Origin: an uncultured bacterium | Lineage (GTDB): Bacteria; Bacillota; Clostridia; Oscillospirales; Acutalibacteraceae | Assembly: GCA_949283655.1 (NCBI GenBank) | Contig: CASDTH010000035.1 | Span: 1-64,000, forward strand | DNA: 64,000 nt | Direction: 5' to 3' | Shown: in pieces, positions 57,037 through 64,000 of the stretch | Layout: the number at the start of each line of letters is the position of its first letter | How positions within the stretch are numbered: the stretch's first letter is position 1 | Position numbers and translations under genes: made by a program | The notes under the pieces: model-generated | Told to the model about the DNA's origin: nothing | Database searches by the model: none | Seen by the model: the letters and a program-made list of their open reading frames with translations, nothing else

Positions 57037-57636
57037 TCAGATGCCTAGCCGGGGTATCAGGAAGGCGCGCAGCCGGGCTACATCACCGTCAAACAGGTAG
57101 CCCTCCAGCCCACAGCGCAGCGCCGCTTCTATGTTCTCGGCCCGATCGTCGATAAACAGGCATTCTGACGCAGGCAGATGATAGCGCGCCAGCAAATACT
57201 CATAAATACCGGGCTCTGGCTTTACCATTTGCAGCGGCCCTGATACCACTGCGCCGGAGAAGCCGCGCATCACGTCAAGTAGCTCCAGCTGCTCTGCAAA
57301 ACACACCGGCGCATTAGAGAGAAGATAGAGCGGGATTTGCGCCGCTTTTAGCTGCGCAATCAGCTCCGGCATCCCCTCCACATAGGGCAGGCTGCTGCAC
57401 CAGTCGCGAAAAAGTGCCTGCGCCTGGCGGTGCAGGTGGGTAGGCATCTGCTCCATTGCCCGCGCAATATACGCTTCATAGTCGGTCTTTCCCGCATCCA
57501 ACGAAGCCCAATCGTGAAACACCGCCTGCTGGAACACTGTCCGCTCTGATTCCTCAGGGCAAAACCGGGCGGTCAACTCCGCCTCGTCGAACCGGCCAAT
57601 CACATTCCCAAAGTCAAAAATGATATTGCGAATCAC
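57037..57636 (-). CDS. HAD-superfamily hydrolase
   Basis: The 199-residue protein begins IRNIIFDFGNVIGRFDEAEL with the nucleophile Asp in FDFGN, then LLSNAP and KPEPGIYEYLL and FIDDRAENIEAAL, all HAD motifs in order; closest to HAD-IA haloacid dehalogenase/epoxide hydrolase-like phosphatases. The start is inferred as GTG, 8 bases after AGGGGG. The substrate is unknown. It lies 66 bases before the DtxR gene. Confidence 0.88.
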   Translation of the reverse strand: MIRNIIFDFGNVIGRFDEAELTARFCPEESERTVFQQAVFHDWASLDAGKTDYEAYIARAMEQMPTHLHRQAQALFRDWCSSLPYVEGMPELIAQLKAAQIPLYLLSNAPVCFAEQLELLDVMRGFSGAVVSGPLQMVKPEPGIYEYLLARYHLPASECLFIDDRAENIEAALRCGLEGYLFDGDVARLRAFLIPRLGI

Positions 57637-57719
57637 AATGAAGTCCCCCTGTATCCATCGTTTTCCCTGTAACAAAAGCGGAGTGAAAAGACCGCAAGCC
57701 CCTTCACCCCGCATCTTGT

Positions 57720-57748
57720 TTCTCAAAAACGAAACGGCCACAAGCCGT
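57720..57748 (-). terminator. Weak terminator after the CD1247-type gene
   Basis: On the minus strand ACGGC pairs with GCCGT around a short loop at the stop codon, followed by TTTCGTTTTT. Confidence 0.45.
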
Positions 57749-58170
57749 CAGTCGTCCTCTTCCTCGTCCTCTTTGTCACAGCAGTCGCACTCTAAGTCAA
57801 ACTCCAGCTCGGTGCCGCAGTTCGGGCACTCAATGGCCCCATCCTCCAGGATGCTCTCGTCGAGGTAAATCGTTTCATGGCAGGCGGGGCATTCAACCTC
57901 GTACATGTCATCGTCACCGTCACAGCCACACTCGCCGTCATCCTCGTCGTCAAAGAGATATTCTTCGACATCCGCCAGATCCTCGTCCACAGCGTCCACC
58001 TGCTCGCCCAGCTCGGCGACCTCATCCTCCAGGTCGGATACTGTCAGGGCCATATCCTCCAGCACATCCATAATCGCGTCGAACATCTTGGTTTCCGCTT
58101 TGTCCTGCGCAAGATCCAAGCCCTTTGCCAGGCCCTTGAGATACGCTACCTTCTCTGTAACTGTCATCAT
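57748..58170 (-). CDS. CD1247-type coiled-coil/zinc-ribbon protein
   Basis: The 140-residue protein starts MMTVTEKVAYLKGLAKGLDL, the N-terminal domain of Clostridia CD1247-like proteins. A very acidic helical middle (DLEDEVAELGEQVDAVDEDL) and a zinc ribbon (CPACHETI and CPNCGTEL) with a CDCC end follow. Function unknown; a structural or regulatory role is inferred from the coiled coil and zinc ribbon only. GGGAGG precedes the ATG. It lies downstream of efp. Confidence 0.9.
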   Translation of the reverse strand: MMTVTEKVAYLKGLAKGLDLAQDKAETKMFDAIMDVLEDMALTVSDLEDEVAELGEQVDAVDEDLADVEEYLFDDEDDGECGCDGDDDMYEVECPACHETIYLDESILEDGAIECPNCGTELEFDLECDCCDKEDEEEDD

Positions 58171-58248
58171 AACAAACCTCCCTAAACAGTTGCGTTAACC
58201 GGGGTGCCTGCGGGCACATAGATATAATATACCCGCGCCTCCCGGCGT

Positions 58249-58806
58249 TTATGCACGGCTCATATATTCGCCGGTACGGGTGTCAATGTTAATCATTTCC
58301 CCTTCGTCAATAAACAGGGGCACACGGATCTCCGCGCCCGTCTCCACGGTAGCGGGCTTGGTCGCATTGGTTGCGGTGTCACCCTTAAAGCCGGGATCCG
58401 TCTTTGTGACCTGCAGCGTAACAAACGTCGGCGGCTCCACGCCAAACACATTGCCCTTGTAGGAGAGGATTTTGCACACCATGTTTTCCTTAACGAACTT
58501 AAACGTATCCGGCAGGTCGCTGGCGTTGATCGGGATCAACTCGTAGCTCTCCGGATCCATGAAATAATAAAGATCGCCGTCGTTATAGGAATACTCCATC
58601 TCCTTGCGCTCAATATAAGCGGTGGGGAACTTGTCCGTAGGGCTGAAGGTGCGCTCCACCACTGCGCCGGCAATCACATTGCGGATCTTGGTGCGCACAA
58701 AGGCCGCGCCCTTGCCGGGCTTTACATGCTGAAACTCGATGATCTGATAGACGTTCCCATCCATCTCAAAGGTAACGCCGTTTCTGAAATCGCCTGCTGA
58801 TATCAT
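58249..58806 (-). CDS. efp: Elongation factor P
   Basis: EF-P relieves ribosome stalling at proline stretches. The 185-residue protein has the N-terminal KOW-like domain ([20 protein letters not shown]) with the tip lysine about 32 in KPGKGAAF, and the OB domains ending in [20 protein letters not shown]. The modification enzymes EpmA/B are not in this window, so the form of the lysine is open. GGAGG precedes the ATG. Confidence 0.98.
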   Translation of the reverse strand: MISAGDFRNGVTFEMDGNVYQIIEFQHVKPGKGAAFVRTKIRNVIAGAVVERTFSPTDKFPTAYIERKEMEYSYNDGDLYYFMDPESYELIPINASDLPDTFKFVKENMVCKILSYKGNVFGVEPPTFVTLQVTKTDPGFKGDTATNATKPATVETGAEIRVPLFIDEGEMINIDTRTGEYMSRA

Positions 58807-58853
58807 GCCTAGATTCCTCCGATTAACGTATTTCTGTGCTCTAAAACGATATT

Positions 58854-58882
58854 AGTGTATCGTACTTCTGTAAAATTTTCAA
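58854..58882 (-). promoter_or_regulatory. Promoter of efp
   Basis: TTGAAA (58877-58882) and TACACT (58854-58859) are 17 bases apart on the minus strand. Confidence 0.65.
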
Positions 58883-58904
58883 GCCTTATCTGTGAAAACC
58901 CGTC

Positions 58905-59981
58905 TCAAGCGGGCAAAACAATCAACGCCTTGGGGGCGCGTGTCAGGTTTTCATACCCATCCTGCGTGAGAAATGCCATATCTTCAATCCGGACACCGAA
59001 GCGCCCGGGCAGGTAGATCCCCGGCTCCACCGTGACGATATGGCCGGGCGCCAGCATCTGGGTAGAGGCAGGCGATAAAACCGGCTGCTCATGGATTTCG
59101 ATCCCCACGCCGTGACCAGTGCCATGGCGATAGCAGTCGCCATAGCCCTCCGCTTCGATCACCTCACGGGCCGCGCGGTCCGCCTGCGCGCAGGCCACGC
59201 CGGGCCGCAGCGCCGAAAGCGCCGCCTCCTGTGCGCGCAGCACAGTTTCATACACCCTCCTCTGCTCCTCTGATACCTCACCAACCGCCACCGTACGCGT
59301 CATATCGCTATGGTAGCCATCAACCACCGCGCCATAGTCCATGGTGATAAAATCCCCGCGTGAAATTTTGGTATCAGACGGCACACCATGCGGCATGGAG
59401 GAGTGCACACCTGCCACGGCAATCGTTTCAAAAGAGAGCGCCTGTGCGCCATGGGAGAGCATATCATACTCCAGCGCCAGCGCAATCTCCCGCTCTGTCA
59501 CACCGGGGCGGATAAAGGTGAGAATGTGCTCAAACGCTTGCTCCGCGATGCGCTGTGCGCGGGCAATGCAGGCTTTTTCCTCCCCACTTTTGGCTATACG
59601 AAGCGCATCGACGTATTCATCCAGCGTGTCGCCGGTATCCAGCGCAACGCCCGGCAGCATCCGCCGGTAGCGCTCCGCCTGGCTGAGGGTAACGCGCCCC
59701 GCCTCCAACAGCAGCCGCTTTACGCCCTTCGCCTTCATCAATGCTGGAAGCTGCTGGGCAAGGCTGGTCAGCTCCTCCACCTCGCAGCCCGTCACCGCTC
59801 CACGCGCCGCCTCGATATAGCGGCTATCCGTCAAAAAAACGCTGCCTGCGCGCGTCACCAGTAAAACGCCCGCCGAGGAAGGGAACCCGGTAAAATACCT
59901 CCGGTTTTCCTCACTGACGATAAGCGCAGCCTCTGCCTGCGGCGGCAGCATGGCGGCCAGCGCCTCAAGCCGGTCCTTCAT
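58905..59981 (-). CDS. pepP: M24 family Xaa-Pro aminopeptidase
   Basis: It removes N-terminal residues before proline. The 358-residue protein has an N-terminal creatinase-like domain and the M24 core with metal ligands in DYGAVVDGYHSDMTRT, GHGVGIEIHE and VEPGIY, then RIEDMAFLT. The start is the ATG at 59981, after AAGGAGATG; upstream in-frame sequence belongs to the preceding gene gap. The gene lies between aroQ and efp, an order common in Bacillota. Confidence 0.93.
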   Translation of the reverse strand: MKDRLEALAAMLPPQAEAALIVSEENRRYFTGFPSSAGVLLVTRAGSVFLTDSRYIEAARGAVTGCEVEELTSLAQQLPALMKAKGVKRLLLEAGRVTLSQAERYRRMLPGVALDTGDTLDEYVDALRIAKSGEEKACIARAQRIAEQAFEHILTFIRPGVTEREIALALEYDMLSHGAQALSFETIAVAGVHSSMPHGVPSDTKISRGDFITMDYGAVVDGYHSDMTRTVAVGEVSEEQRRVYETVLRAQEAALSALRPGVACAQADRAAREVIEAEGYGDCYRHGTGHGVGIEIHEQPVLSPASTQMLAPGHIVTVEPGIYLPGRFGVRIEDMAFLTQDGYENLTRAPKALIVLPA

Positions 59982-60082
59982 GAAAAAGCCATCTCCTTGC
60001 CGCCCGAAAGCCTCCGCGCAAGCCCGCCATGCCGCAGATACACGGCTGCCCGGCGGCAAGCTCCTCAGAGGGGCTCGGGCCA

Positions 60083-60517
60083 TTATTTATCATATGCGGC
60101 CAGCGCCTCAACTGCCAGCCGGTAGCCAAGCTTGCCAAGGCCTGCAATCTGCCCAATGCATACCGGCGCGATAACAGACGTGTGGCGGAACGCTTCCCGT
60201 GCGTGGATGTTGGAGAGGTGCACCTCTACAAACGGCTTTCCCGTAGAGGCGATTGCATCCCGCAGGGCATAGCTGTAGTGCGTATAGGCGCCCGCATTGA
60301 TCACGCAGCCATCAAAGCCCTCCAGCAACACACCATGCACAGCTTCAATCAACGCGCCCTCGCTGTTGGATTGAAAGAATTCCAGTGAGATGCCGTTTTC
60401 TTCCGCAAAGTTTAACAGCCAGCGATTGATATCCGCCAGCGTTTCACGGCCATACACAGCCGGCTCCCGCAGCCCGGTCATATTCAGATTCGGGCCGTTG
60501 ATTATGCGTAGTTTCAT
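60083..60517 (-). CDS. aroQ: 3-dehydroquinate dehydratase, type II
   Basis: It makes 3-dehydroshikimate in the aromatic amino acid pathway. The 144-residue protein starts KLRIINGPNLNMTG and has the catalytic Tyr about 22 in REPAVYG, FQSNSEGALIEAV and the His in VHLSNIHARE, the complete type II set. The ATG at 60517 is preceded by GGGTGG; a TTG two codons earlier is less likely. The rest of the shikimate pathway is not in the window. Confidence 0.96.
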   Translation of the reverse strand: MKLRIINGPNLNMTGLREPAVYGRETLADINRWLLNFAEENGISLEFFQSNSEGALIEAVHGVLLEGFDGCVINAGAYTHYSYALRDAIASTGKPFVEVHLSNIHAREAFRHTSVIAPVCIGQIAGLGKLGYRLAVEALAAYDK

Positions 60518-60553
60518 CTGCAATCCACCCTTTCAAACGGGCCAACGCCCATT

Positions 60554-61090
60554 TTAGACCGAATCCCCTAAGTCGTAAAAGCCCATGGGATGCAGCTTGT
60601 CAAACGCCTCCAAAACCGGCCTTTCCCGCCGGCGCCGGCTTTCAAAAATTTTCACATTGCGCGTCTCCTGGCGGGCAGGGTCCACAAAAATCGTCACCGC
60701 CCCGCAGAGGTTGCCGCCCCGGATATCCGTGAGCAGCTGATCGCCCACCACAGCCATCTCTGCCACACGGACCCCCATTCGCCTTGCCGCGCGCCAGAAG
60801 CCAAATGGCATGGGCTTGATCGACATTCCCAGAGCAGGCACCCCGGCCAGCCGGGAAATCTTGCGTGCGCGGGAGGGCAGTGCATTGGAAACAATGATCA
60901 TTTGCAACCCGCTCTCGCGCATCTCCTGCAACCATTCCGGCACGCCTTCAATAAAAGTATCCACGCTGTCATAGGCAATCGTGTTGTCGATATCGAGCGC
61001 AAGCCCGCGAATGCCGAGCTTTTTGAGCTCCTCTGGACGGATATCTGTGATGCGGCGCACACGATAGCGCGGCATTAAAACATTTTTCAT
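60554..61090 (-). CDS. yqeG: YqeG family HAD IIIA-type phosphatase
   Basis: The 178-residue protein starts MKNVLMPRYRVRRITDIRPE, then has LALDIDNTI with the HAD nucleophile Asp at about 33-35, VSNALPSRARKISR, and AVVGDQLLTDIRGGN, the motifs of the YqeG/PGP phosphatase family. In some Bacillota YqeG is a phosphatidylglycerophosphate phosphatase; that role here is inference. AAGGAGA precedes the ATG. A terminator for rpsU stands before it. Confidence 0.93.
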   Translation of the reverse strand: MKNVLMPRYRVRRITDIRPEELKKLGIRGLALDIDNTIAYDSVDTFIEGVPEWLQEMRESGLQMIIVSNALPSRARKISRLAGVPALGMSIKPMPFGFWRAARRMGVRVAEMAVVGDQLLTDIRGGNLCGAVTIFVDPARQETRNVKIFESRRRRERPVLEAFDKLHPMGFYDLGDSV

Positions 61091-61213
61091 TTGAGCTGCT
61101 TCTCCTTTTCGGGTAAGGGAAAGGCGTGTGCTACACGATCCTGCACACAAGCATTGTGCCATCCTTTCCCACTGTTCTTAAGCTTGCTAACCGCCTCTTT
61201 TCTTCGTGCGTAA

Positions 61214-61243
61214 AAATGAAAAAGCGGGCTGTGCGCCCGCTTT
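61214..61243 (-). terminator. Intrinsic terminator after rpsU
   Basis: AAAGCGGGC pairs with GCCCGCTTT (61221-61229 with 61235-61243) around 5 bases; TTCATTTTT follows on the minus strand. Confidence 0.85.
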
Positions 61244-61256
61244 CAGAAAAGACAAA

Positions 61257-61433
61257 TCACCTATACTTGCGCTTACGAGCAGCCTCGGACTTTTTCTTTC
61301 TCTTCACGCTGGGCTTCTCATAATGCTCCCTTTTGCGGACCTCCTGGATCACCCCATCCCGTGAAGTCTGGCGCTTAAACCGCCTCAGGGCGCTGTCTAA
61401 GGATTCATTTTCTTTTACTTTGACCTGGCTCAT
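61257..61433 (-). CDS. rpsU: 30S ribosomal protein S21
   Basis: This 58-residue protein reads [20 protein letters not shown], then [20 protein letters not shown] and [18 protein letters not shown], the complete S21 sequence type. GGAGGGAGGG precedes the ATG. It is a single-gene unit with a consensus promoter and a terminator. Confidence 0.98.
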   Translation of the reverse strand: MSQVKVKENESLDSALRRFKRQTSRDGVIQEVRKREHYEKPSVKRKKKSEAARKRKYR

Positions 61434-61492
61434 CTATAATTCCCTCCCTCCGGCAAAACGCAGGGGTTGTGTATCTGTGCGGATACTTTGTC

Positions 61493-61521
61493 ATTATACA
61501 ATACTCCTGCCAGCCTGTCAA
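61493..61521 (-). promoter_or_regulatory. Consensus sigma-A promoter of rpsU
   Basis: TTGACA (61516-61521) and TATAAT (61493-61498) match both boxes exactly with a 17-base spacer. Confidence 0.92.
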
Positions 61522-61567
61522 CCACTTTATGCGTGGAAACCGCACAAAAAAACATGCATTTTCAGCC

Positions 61568-62191
61568 TCATCCCATTCTGTTCCCGCAAAAAGCTTGTGC
61601 GTTCGCACGGATGTAATCCGCAGCCAGCGACTTAACACGGCTCACGCTGAAAACTGCGCGGAAGGCTTCGTCAAGCTGTGCCAGCCGCTCCCTATCGAGA
61701 GAAACCGTTTCGTTCCCTTCGTCAAACATTTCATATTCCTCCGCTGCAATGCGCGCTTCCTCCTGCGCGCCTATGTGCACAAGCGCCTGCGGTGCGAGCG
61801 AGAGCAGGGGTTCGCCGTTGATCCGGTAAAAATCACTCAGCTTCCGCGCCCCATCCTCGCACAGGTAATAAAGCGTATACATCTCCTGCTCCGGGGCGGT
61901 GCACGCCTGAAAGGCCCGCGTCATATCCGGCAGTTTTTCCAGCCGTTGCTGCATCAGGAGCACCACGCCGTCCAGCAGCGTGTCCTGCGGCGCCTGTGCA
62001 ATCCGCTCTGGCGTTAGCTGCGGGTAGTCCTGCCGGAGCTTCGCCTCATAACGCAGCTTCGCTTCAATCTCGGCGCGCTTCTCACCGCGCCGCCGCGCTG
62101 CCGCAGCGGCCTTTCCCCACGCGAAAAAAGCCGCGATCACCAAAACGGCAAGCAGCAGCCAAAGGTACCAATACTCTGTAAACACCTGCAT
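61568..62191 (-). CDS. Membrane-anchored protein of unknown function
   Basis: The 207-residue protein has one N-terminal membrane segment (YWYLWLLLAVLVIAAFFAW, about 7-25), a charged helical linker (GEKRAEIEAKLRYEAKLRQD), and a soluble domain with DTLLDGVVLLMQQRLEKL and LYYLCEDGARKLSDFYRING, ending GNRMG. The soluble part recalls DMP19/DUF4375-like domains, but the match is weak. AAAGGAG precedes the ATG. It lies 18 bases after rsmI and is probably in that operon. Confidence 0.75.
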   Translation of the reverse strand: MQVFTEYWYLWLLLAVLVIAAFFAWGKAAAAARRRGEKRAEIEAKLRYEAKLRQDYPQLTPERIAQAPQDTLLDGVVLLMQQRLEKLPDMTRAFQACTAPEQEMYTLYYLCEDGARKLSDFYRINGEPLLSLAPQALVHIGAQEEARIAAEEYEMFDEGNETVSLDRERLAQLDEAFRAVFSVSRVKSLAADYIRANAQAFCGNRMG

Positions 62192-62209
62192 TCCAAAACC
62201 GCTCCTTTC

Positions 62210-63064
62210 TCACGGCGCTCCACCCGGATTGCCTTCCGGCTGCTCTAATAGCACCTTATAGATATCGCCCTTTTTCAGGCCTGTCTCTCCGGCGGCCCGG
62301 CGAGCTGCTTCGCTGGGGGCGCAGCCCTCCCGCTGGTATGCGCGCGCCAGTGCGGCCGCCTCCTCCAGCGTCGCCGCAGGCCCCGCCGGCGCCTCTGCGC
62401 CCTCGATGACCAACACCAGCTCGCCCCGGAGGCCGCCATCCGCATACTCCTGCGCAGCCCGCGCAAGCGAGGTGTGAATCACCTCTTCATGCACCTTGGT
62501 GATCTCCCGCACAATGGCAAGATGCCGGTCGCCCAACACTTCATAAAGATCCCGCAGGGTGGCGGGCAGCTTATGCGGCGCCTCATAAAACAGCATGGTG
62601 CGCCGCTCTCCGGCCAGAGAGGCCAGGTGCTCCCGCCTGCTGCGCTTGTTTACACTCAGAAACCCTTCAAAGGTAAACCGCCCCGCCGGAAGGCCGGAGA
62701 GGGCAAGCGCCGTCACAAAGGCGGCCGGCCCGGGCACGGCGTGCACCGGGATTCCGCGCGTATGGCAGAGCGCCACGAGATCCTCCCCCGGGTCGGATAC
62801 TGCGGGCATACCCGCATCTGTCACCAGCGCGCCGTCCTCCCCCGCGAGCAGCCGGGCGGCAATCTGCTCCCCCCGTTCGCGGCGGTTATGTTCAAAATAG
62901 CTCACCATCGGCTTTTTGATGCCGAAATGATTCAGCAGCTTCAGCGTGACCCGCGTATCCTCCGCTGCAATAAAATCCACGGTGGACAGCGTCTCCACCG
63001 CGCGGGGGGAGAGATCCCCCAGGTTGCCAATCGGCGTGCCAACCAGATATAAGGTTCCGCTCAA
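62210..63064 (-). CDS. rsmI: 16S rRNA (cytidine-1402-2'-O)-methyltransferase RsmI
   Basis: It methylates the 2'-O of C1402 in the decoding centre. The 284-residue protein starts MSGTLYLVGTPIGNLGDLSP and has AAEDTRVTLKLLNHFGI, VTDAGMPAVSDPG, ALALSGLPAGRFTFEGFL and LFYEAPHKL, the SAM-dependent tetrapyrrole-methylase-fold set of RsmI. It overlaps the preceding methyltransferase gene by 4 bases. Confidence 0.97.
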   Translation of the reverse strand: MSGTLYLVGTPIGNLGDLSPRAVETLSTVDFIAAEDTRVTLKLLNHFGIKKPMVSYFEHNRRERGEQIAARLLAGEDGALVTDAGMPAVSDPGEDLVALCHTRGIPVHAVPGPAAFVTALALSGLPAGRFTFEGFLSVNKRSRREHLASLAGERRTMLFYEAPHKLPATLRDLYEVLGDRHLAIVREITKVHEEVIHTSLARAAQEYADGGLRGELVLVIEGAEAPAGPAATLEEAAALARAYQREGCAPSEAARRAAGETGLKKGDIYKVLLEQPEGNPGGAP

Positions 63065-63819
63065 CCGTCTCCCTCCATCCCGTAAATCGCGCGCATCTCA
63101 GGCGAAACCGCACCGGAAGCATCCTCCATCACGAGCAACGGCTCAACACGCAAGCCTGGCTTTCCGCCCCTGCGCCCTTCCAGCAGAAACAGCCATGGCG
63201 CGCTCTGCGCCTGCTGCGCAACAAACCGCAGCCGCTTCGGCTCTAGCCCCTGTGCACGCATCTCACACAGCACGCTGCACAGCCGCTCCGGCTTATGGCA
63301 CAGGCAAAAACGGCCGCCAAAGCGCGTCAGCCGGGCGCCGGCCTGCACCACATCTGCCAGAGAGCACTGCTCCTCTTGGCGCGCCATTCGTCTGGCCTTA
63401 TGTACGCTCACAGCGCCTGCGGCCAGCGGATAGTAAGGCGGGTTGCAGGCAATCAGATCATATAGCGGTTCCCCAGCGGGCAGCCGCCAGCTGCGCAAAT
63501 CTCCACACACGGCGCACAAGCGGCCGTCCAACCGGTTCCATGCAATGCTGCGGCGGAATTGATCACAGCCCTCCGGCTGAAGCTCAAGCCCATCCGCATG
63601 GGAGAGCGCACTCGCCCGGCACCAAAAAAGCGGCACCACCCCGCACCCCGTGCCCAAATCCAGCGCCCGCTCGCCACCGCGCGGCGCAGAGAAAGCCGCC
63701 AGCAGCAGCGCATCCGCTCCAAAGCCATGCGCACGGGACACAATCACCTCAATCTCGCCACCCAGCGGCTCCAGCCGCTCCCCCGGCAGCAGCGGCGCCA
63801 TCAAAACAAAATCTCGCAT
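63061..63819 (-). CDS. tRNA1(Val) adenine-N6 methyltransferase-like protein (TrmN6 family)
   Basis: The 252-residue protein has a class I SAM-binding motif ALDLGTGCGVVPL at about 53-65 and the N6-adenine methylase motif NPPYY at about 123-127, then KARRMARQEEQCSLADVV, as in the Bacillota YabB/TrmN6 family next to rsmI. GGGAGG lies 10 bases before the ATG, inside the end of the leucine-rich-repeat gene, which it overlaps by 19 bases. Confidence 0.92.
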   Translation of the reverse strand: MRDFVLMAPLLPGERLEPLGGEIEVIVSRAHGFGADALLLAAFSAPRGGERALDLGTGCGVVPLFWCRASALSHADGLELQPEGCDQFRRSIAWNRLDGRLCAVCGDLRSWRLPAGEPLYDLIACNPPYYPLAAGAVSVHKARRMARQEEQCSLADVVQAGARLTRFGGRFCLCHKPERLCSVLCEMRAQGLEPKRLRFVAQQAQSAPWLFLLEGRRGGKPGLRVEPLLVMEDASGAVSPEMRAIYGMEGDG

Positions 63820-64000
63820 TCTGGCAGCGCCTCCCGCAGGGCCTGCACCTGCTCCTGCGTCAGTGGGTTACCTGTCAAATCCAGCGTTGTCAGGGCGGAA
63901 AGCTGTGCCAGAGCGCTGGTATCCGTAATTTGATTCTCCGCAAGATACAGGTGGCGCAGCCGCGTCATCCCAGCCAGCGCGGATACATCGGTTATCTGAT
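63801..64000 (-). CDS. Leucine-rich-repeat protein, C-terminal end (partial)
   Basis: The frame enters from the right edge and ends at TGA (63801-63803). It reads ITDVSALAGMTRLRHLYLAE, then NQITDTSALAQLSALTTLDL and TGNPLTQEQVQALREALPEC, then EILF. The 22-residue internalin-type repeat (ITDxSALAxLxxLxxLxLxxN) is clear. Such proteins are often exported or cell-surface, but the N-terminus lies outside the window. Confidence 0.9.
   Translation of the reverse strand, partial: QITDVSALAGMTRLRHLYLAENQITDTSALAQLSALTTLDLTGNPLTQEQVQALREALPECEILF

Overview
The window reads as a moderately GC-rich chromosome segment of an anaerobic Bacillota bacterium of class Clostridia, probably a gut commensal. The evidence is gene order (yhbY-nadD-yqeK-rsfS-leuS; plsX-rnc-smc-ftsY; dprA-topA-trmFO; infC-rpmI-rplT; rplU-prp-rpmA), an N-terminally extended L27 next to its protease Prp, a CD1247-type protein, pyruvate formate-lyase and an ECF transporter. 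The genus cannot be fixed from the sequence. No rRNA, tRNA, CRISPR array or prophage was seen. Most genes are on the minus strand and are described 5' to 3' on that strand.

Bases 1-22200 are mostly housekeeping genes: the end of an unidentified plus-strand gene; yhbY, a nadD-yqeK fusion, a GT39-like membrane protein, rsfS and leuS; ftsY, smc, a radical SAM gene, rnc and plsX; trmFO, topA and dprA; an rRNA methyltransferase; and the infC-rpmI-rplT operon, which has a consensus promoter, an attenuator-like leader and an AUU start codon.

Bases 22200-32350 are accessory: a decayed insertion sequence, an alpha/beta hydrolase, an ABC exporter pair, a cyclase-family protein, a sugar-phosphate transferase, a GH2 beta-galactosidase, an acetyltransferase and a second ABC pair. 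Bases 32350-36120 hold pflB-pflA under a ZTP riboswitch with a terminator, followed by a lipoprotein gene interrupted by TGA at its lipobox.

Bases 36240-43310 carry rlmH, a WalJ-like hydrolase, murA, rplU-prp-rpmA, galE, an HD protein and rsmA. A 51-residue small gene with a structured 3' region follows. Bases 44000-50930 are a carbohydrate locus: a ROK regulator, a GPH/MFS transporter, a DUF5054 protein and a beta-helix lipoprotein. Next to it lie a 450-base structured non-coding stretch and a glycerol dehydrogenase gene.

Bases 52600-64000 carry a VTT membrane protein, a DtxR-regulated complete ECF transporter, a HAD hydrolase, a CD1247-type protein, efp, an aminopeptidase, aroQ, yqeG, rpsU, a membrane-anchored unknown, rsmI, a TrmN6-like methyltransferase and the end of a leucine-rich-repeat gene. 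The points of most interest are the ZTP switch on pflB, the TGA in the lipobox, the small gene with mutually exclusive helices behind it, the non-coding stretch at 50.98-51.19 kb, and the fused nadD-yqeK.
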